From the NCBI GenBank assembly GCA_900539165.1, contig UQAZ01000019.1, forward strand, positions 1-32,581: DNA of 32,581 nucleotides. The letters are read 5' to 3'. The first letter of the stretch is position 1, and the number at the start of each line of letters is the position of its first letter. The stretch is from an uncultured Oscillospiraceae bacterium (GTDB taxonomy: Bacteria; Bacillota; Clostridia; Oscillospirales; Acutalibacteraceae). Below the pieces are notes generated by a model. That model was not told the origin of the DNA. It was given only the letters and a program-made list of their open reading frames with translations, and ran no database searches. A program made the position numbers and the translations under genes. Of this stretch, positions 30,412-32,581 are shown piece by piece.

Positions 30412-31764
30412 ATGGGTAGATTGTTTGGAACTGACGGTGTCAGAGGAATTGCAAATAAGGATTTAACTAATGAGCTTGCTATGAAAATCGGCTCGGCTGC
30501 CGCAACTGTACTTCTCAGAGAAGCAAAGAGCGAGAAACCTACCGTTCTTATCGGTAAGGATACAAGAGCAAGCGGTGATATGCTTGAAGCTGCTTTGACC
30601 GCAGGTTTGTGCAGTGTGGGTTGCAATGTTCTTTCTATCGGCGTTGTCCCTACTCCTGCCGTTGCATATTTGGTAGGACTTTATCAATGCGAGGCGGGAA
30701 TTATGATTTCTGCTTCTCACAATCCTTGTGAATATAACGGAATTAAAATTTTTCAAAAATCAGGATATAAGCTTGATGACTCAATAGAGGATGAAATAGA
30801 ATCCATAATTCTTGATAATTCTGAGGAGATTGATATTAAACTCGGCGGTGAGGTCGGTAACAGACTTTATTGTAAAACTGCTGTTAATGATTATATTGAC
30901 CATGTTGTTTCGGTTACCGACGCAAGATTTGACGGGCTTAAAATCGCTCTTGATTGTGCTAACGGCTCAGCTTCTGTATGTGCTAAGGAAATTTTCACAA
31001 GGCTCGGTGCAAAATGCATTATGCTTTCGGACACACCCGATGGTACTAATATTAATCTTAATTGCGGCTCAACTCATCCCGAGGAACTTATGAGCTTTGT
31101 AAAGGACGCAGGCTTGGATTTGGGACTTGCATTTGACGGTGATGCTGACAGAATGCTTGCAGTTGACGAAAACGGTGAACTCGTTGACGGTGATAAAGTA
31201 ATCGCAATCTGTGCTAAGAAGATGAAGCAGGAGGGTAAGCTTAAAAAAGATACCGCTGTTGTTACCGTAATGAGCAATATGGGCTTTTTCAAGTTCTGTG
31301 AGGAAAATGGAATTAATTGTGCTAAGACTGCTGTTGGCGACAGGTATGTTCTTGAAAAAATGTTAAAGGACGGCTATAACATCGGCGGCGAACAGTCGGG
31401 ACATGTTATTTTTCTTGATTACGCCACCACGGGAGACGGTGAGCTGTCGGGTGTTAAATTGGTAGAAACGGTTGTTAAGAGCCAAAAGAAGCTTTCCCAG
31501 CTTGCTTCCGTAATGACTGTATATCCTCAGGTTTTGATTAATGTCAAGGTATCACCGGAGGGTAAGCAAAAATATAACAACGATGAATATATTATTGCTG
31601 CAACTCAAAAGGCTGAAATGGAGCTTATGGGTGACGGCAGAGTTCTTGTGAGAGTAAGCGGTACCGAGCCTTTGGTAAGGGTAATGCTTGAAGGCAAGGA
31701 TATTAATCACATTCAAAAATTAGGCGAGGAAATCGCACAGGTAGTTAAGGAAAGATTGTCATAA
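30412..31764 (+). CDS. glmM: Phosphoglucosamine mutase
   Basis: This 450-aa enzyme converts glucosamine 6-phosphate to glucosamine 1-phosphate for UDP-GlcNAc and peptidoglycan synthesis. The N terminus GRLFGTDGVRGIAN is diagnostic. The phosphoserine is Ser102 in SASHNP (100-105), the metal loop is DGDADR, the sugar-binding loop is GEQSGH, and the phosphate-binding loop is RVSGTEPLVRV. AAAGGAG (30397-30403) fixes the ATG at 30412; an upstream extension of 20 codons overlapping ruvB is rejected. Its last base is shared with the next gene's ATG. Confidence 0.97.
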   Translation: MGRLFGTDGVRGIANKDLTNELAMKIGSAAATVLLREAKSEKPTVLIGKDTRASGDMLEAALTAGLCSVGCNVLSIGVVPTPAVAYLVGLYQCEAGIMISASHNPCEYNGIKIFQKSGYKLDDSIEDEIESIILDNSEEIDIKLGGEVGNRLYCKTAVNDYIDHVVSVTDARFDGLKIALDCANGSASVCAKEIFTRLGAKCIMLSDTPDGTNINLNCGSTHPEELMSFVKDAGLDLGLAFDGDADRMLAVDENGELVDGDKVIAICAKKMKQEGKLKKDTAVVTVMSNMGFFKFCEENGINCAKTAVGDRYVLEKMLKDGYNIGGEQSGHVIFLDYATTGDGELSGVKLVETVVKSQKKLSQLASVMTVYPQVLINVKVSPEGKQKYNNDEYIIAATQKAEMELMGDGRVLVRVSGTEPLVRVMLEGKDINHIQKLGEEIAQVVKERLS

Positions 31765-32581
31765 TGAGATATTCAACCGATTGGAAGGATTACGAGCTTA
31801 TTGATTGCTCGTCAGGTGAAAAGCTTGAGAGATGGACAAGAGAAATTCTGGTTCGTCCCGATCCTCAGGTTATTTGGAGAAGCGAAAGAGAAAACAGACT
31901 TTGGTATCAGCCAAACGCAAGATATGTAAGGTCTAAGACGGGCGGAGGTCAGTGGCAGGTTTATTCTAAAATCCCCGCAGCGTGGCAGGTTAGATATAAG
32001 GACCTCACCTTTAACATTAAAACAATGGGCTTTAAGCACACGGGATTGTTTCCCGAGCAGGCGGTTAATTGGGACTATGTCAGAAATTTGATTAAATCAT
32101 CCGACAGAAAAAATGTAAGGGTATTAAATCTCTTTGCATATACAGGTGCAGCTACCGTTGCTTGCCTAAAAGAGGGTGCATCTGTTGTTCATGTTGATGC
32201 CTCAAAGGGTATGACTAATTGGGCAAAAGAAAATGCAGCCGCTTCCGGTGTTGCAGACGGTGATGTCAGATGGATTGTTGACGATTGCTTGAAATTTGTA
32301 AAAAGAGAGCAACGCAGAGGCAACAGCTATGATATAGTAATTCTTGACCCTCCGTCATACGGAAGAGGTCCTAAGGGCGAAATATGGCGACTTGAAGATT
32401 GTATTTATGACTTTATGTTGGAAGTGGAAAAGATACTTTCTGATAATGCAATAGCTGTTATTTTGAATTCTTACACAACAGGACTTTCTGCTTCAGTTAT
32501 GAAGTATATTCTTGACGATGTAATTGTTAAGAAGCACGGCGGAAATACACAGGCTGACGAAATCGGATTGCCTGTAACTTC
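31764..32581 (+). CDS. Class I SAM-dependent (rRNA-type) methyltransferase, 3' end beyond the window
   Basis: The frame is open from the ATG at 31764 to the window end, giving 272 codons of a partial gene. The ATG overlaps the glmM stop by one base. The N-terminal part (about 1-95) is a substrate-recognition region, followed by a conserved HTGLFPEQAVNWDYV segment (92-106). The SAM-binding motif I is VLNLFAYTGAATVACL (120-135), with acidic VDAS (144-147), a DD pair (173-174) and the catalytic-site motif DPPSYG (195-200). This is the Methyltrans_SAM / RlmI-RlmK type that methylates rRNA bases or ribose. No N-terminal PUA domain is visible, unlike RlmI. The exact target cannot be given from the fragment. 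Confidence 0.88.
   Translation, partial: MRYSTDWKDYELIDCSSGEKLERWTREILVRPDPQVIWRSERENRLWYQPNARYVRSKTGGGQWQVYSKIPAAWQVRYKDLTFNIKTMGFKHTGLFPEQAVNWDYVRNLIKSSDRKNVRVLNLFAYTGAATVACLKEGASVVHVDASKGMTNWAKENAAASGVADGDVRWIVDDCLKFVKREQRRGNSYDIVILDPPSYGRGPKGEIWRLEDCIYDFMLEVEKILSDNAIAVILNSYTTGLSASVMKYILDDVIVKKHGGNTQADEIGLPVT

Overview
The window is a 32.6 kb chromosomal segment of a low-GC, Gram-positive bacterium. The ctsR-mcsA-mcsB-clpC operon, strong AAGGAGG-type ribosome binding sites, TTGACA/TATAAT promoters at 17-bp spacing, a CopA of clostridial type and a secreted protein built from YDG/CUB-like modules all point to Bacillota, class Clostridia, most likely an Oscillospiraceae/Ruminococcus-like gut bacterium. 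The family-level placement is inference; no rRNA or tRNA gene is present. No phage, IS element or CRISPR array was seen. Genes are tightly packed, and no stretch longer than 300 bases lacks a gene.

Layout. (1) 1-28: first codons of a minus-strand ychF, divergent from (2) 178-4565: a branched-chain amino acid operon, ilvB-ilvN-leuC-leuD plus a 136-aa unknown gene, closed by a terminator. (3) 4696-13155: an envelope-stress block. It holds a large secreted five-repeat CUB-like glucosaminidase, an OmpR-family response regulator, an intramembrane-sensing histidine kinase, and a MacB/Bce-like ABC ATPase plus 851-aa permease. TTACA/TGTAA motifs sit upstream of three of these transcription units. (4) 13270-15783: a copper P-type ATPase whose reading frame runs into a CopZ-like domain carrying its own internal ribosome binding site and ATG. 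(5) Minus strand 15806-17939: a collagen-like BclA-type surface protein followed by a TPR glycosyltransferase that may modify it. (6) 18155-22604: the protein quality control operon ctsR-mcsA-mcsB-clpC with two CtsR boxes at its promoter. Its McsB has lost several residues that are conserved in active protein-arginine kinases. (7) 22711-25759: an Rrf2/IscR-type regulator with a dyad inside its own promoter, then a DUF2804 protein, an FRG-domain protein and a zinc-ribbon membrane protein. (8) Minus 25778-26548: a YdcF/SanA-like DUF218 membrane protein. (9) 26727-28061: glutamate dehydrogenase with a perfect inverted repeat at its predicted transcript start. (10) 28204-end: ruvC-ruvA-ruvB-glmM and a class I rRNA methyltransferase truncated by the window edge.

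Most of the window is core metabolism and housekeeping. The parts most worth a second look are the apparently degenerate McsB inside an otherwise intact arginine-phosphorylation/ClpC operon, the copA/copZ nested gene, the FRG plus zinc-ribbon pair behind an orphan IscR-type regulator, the CUB-repeat wall hydrolase next to a two-component/ABC module, and the collagen-like protein with its glycosyltransferase.
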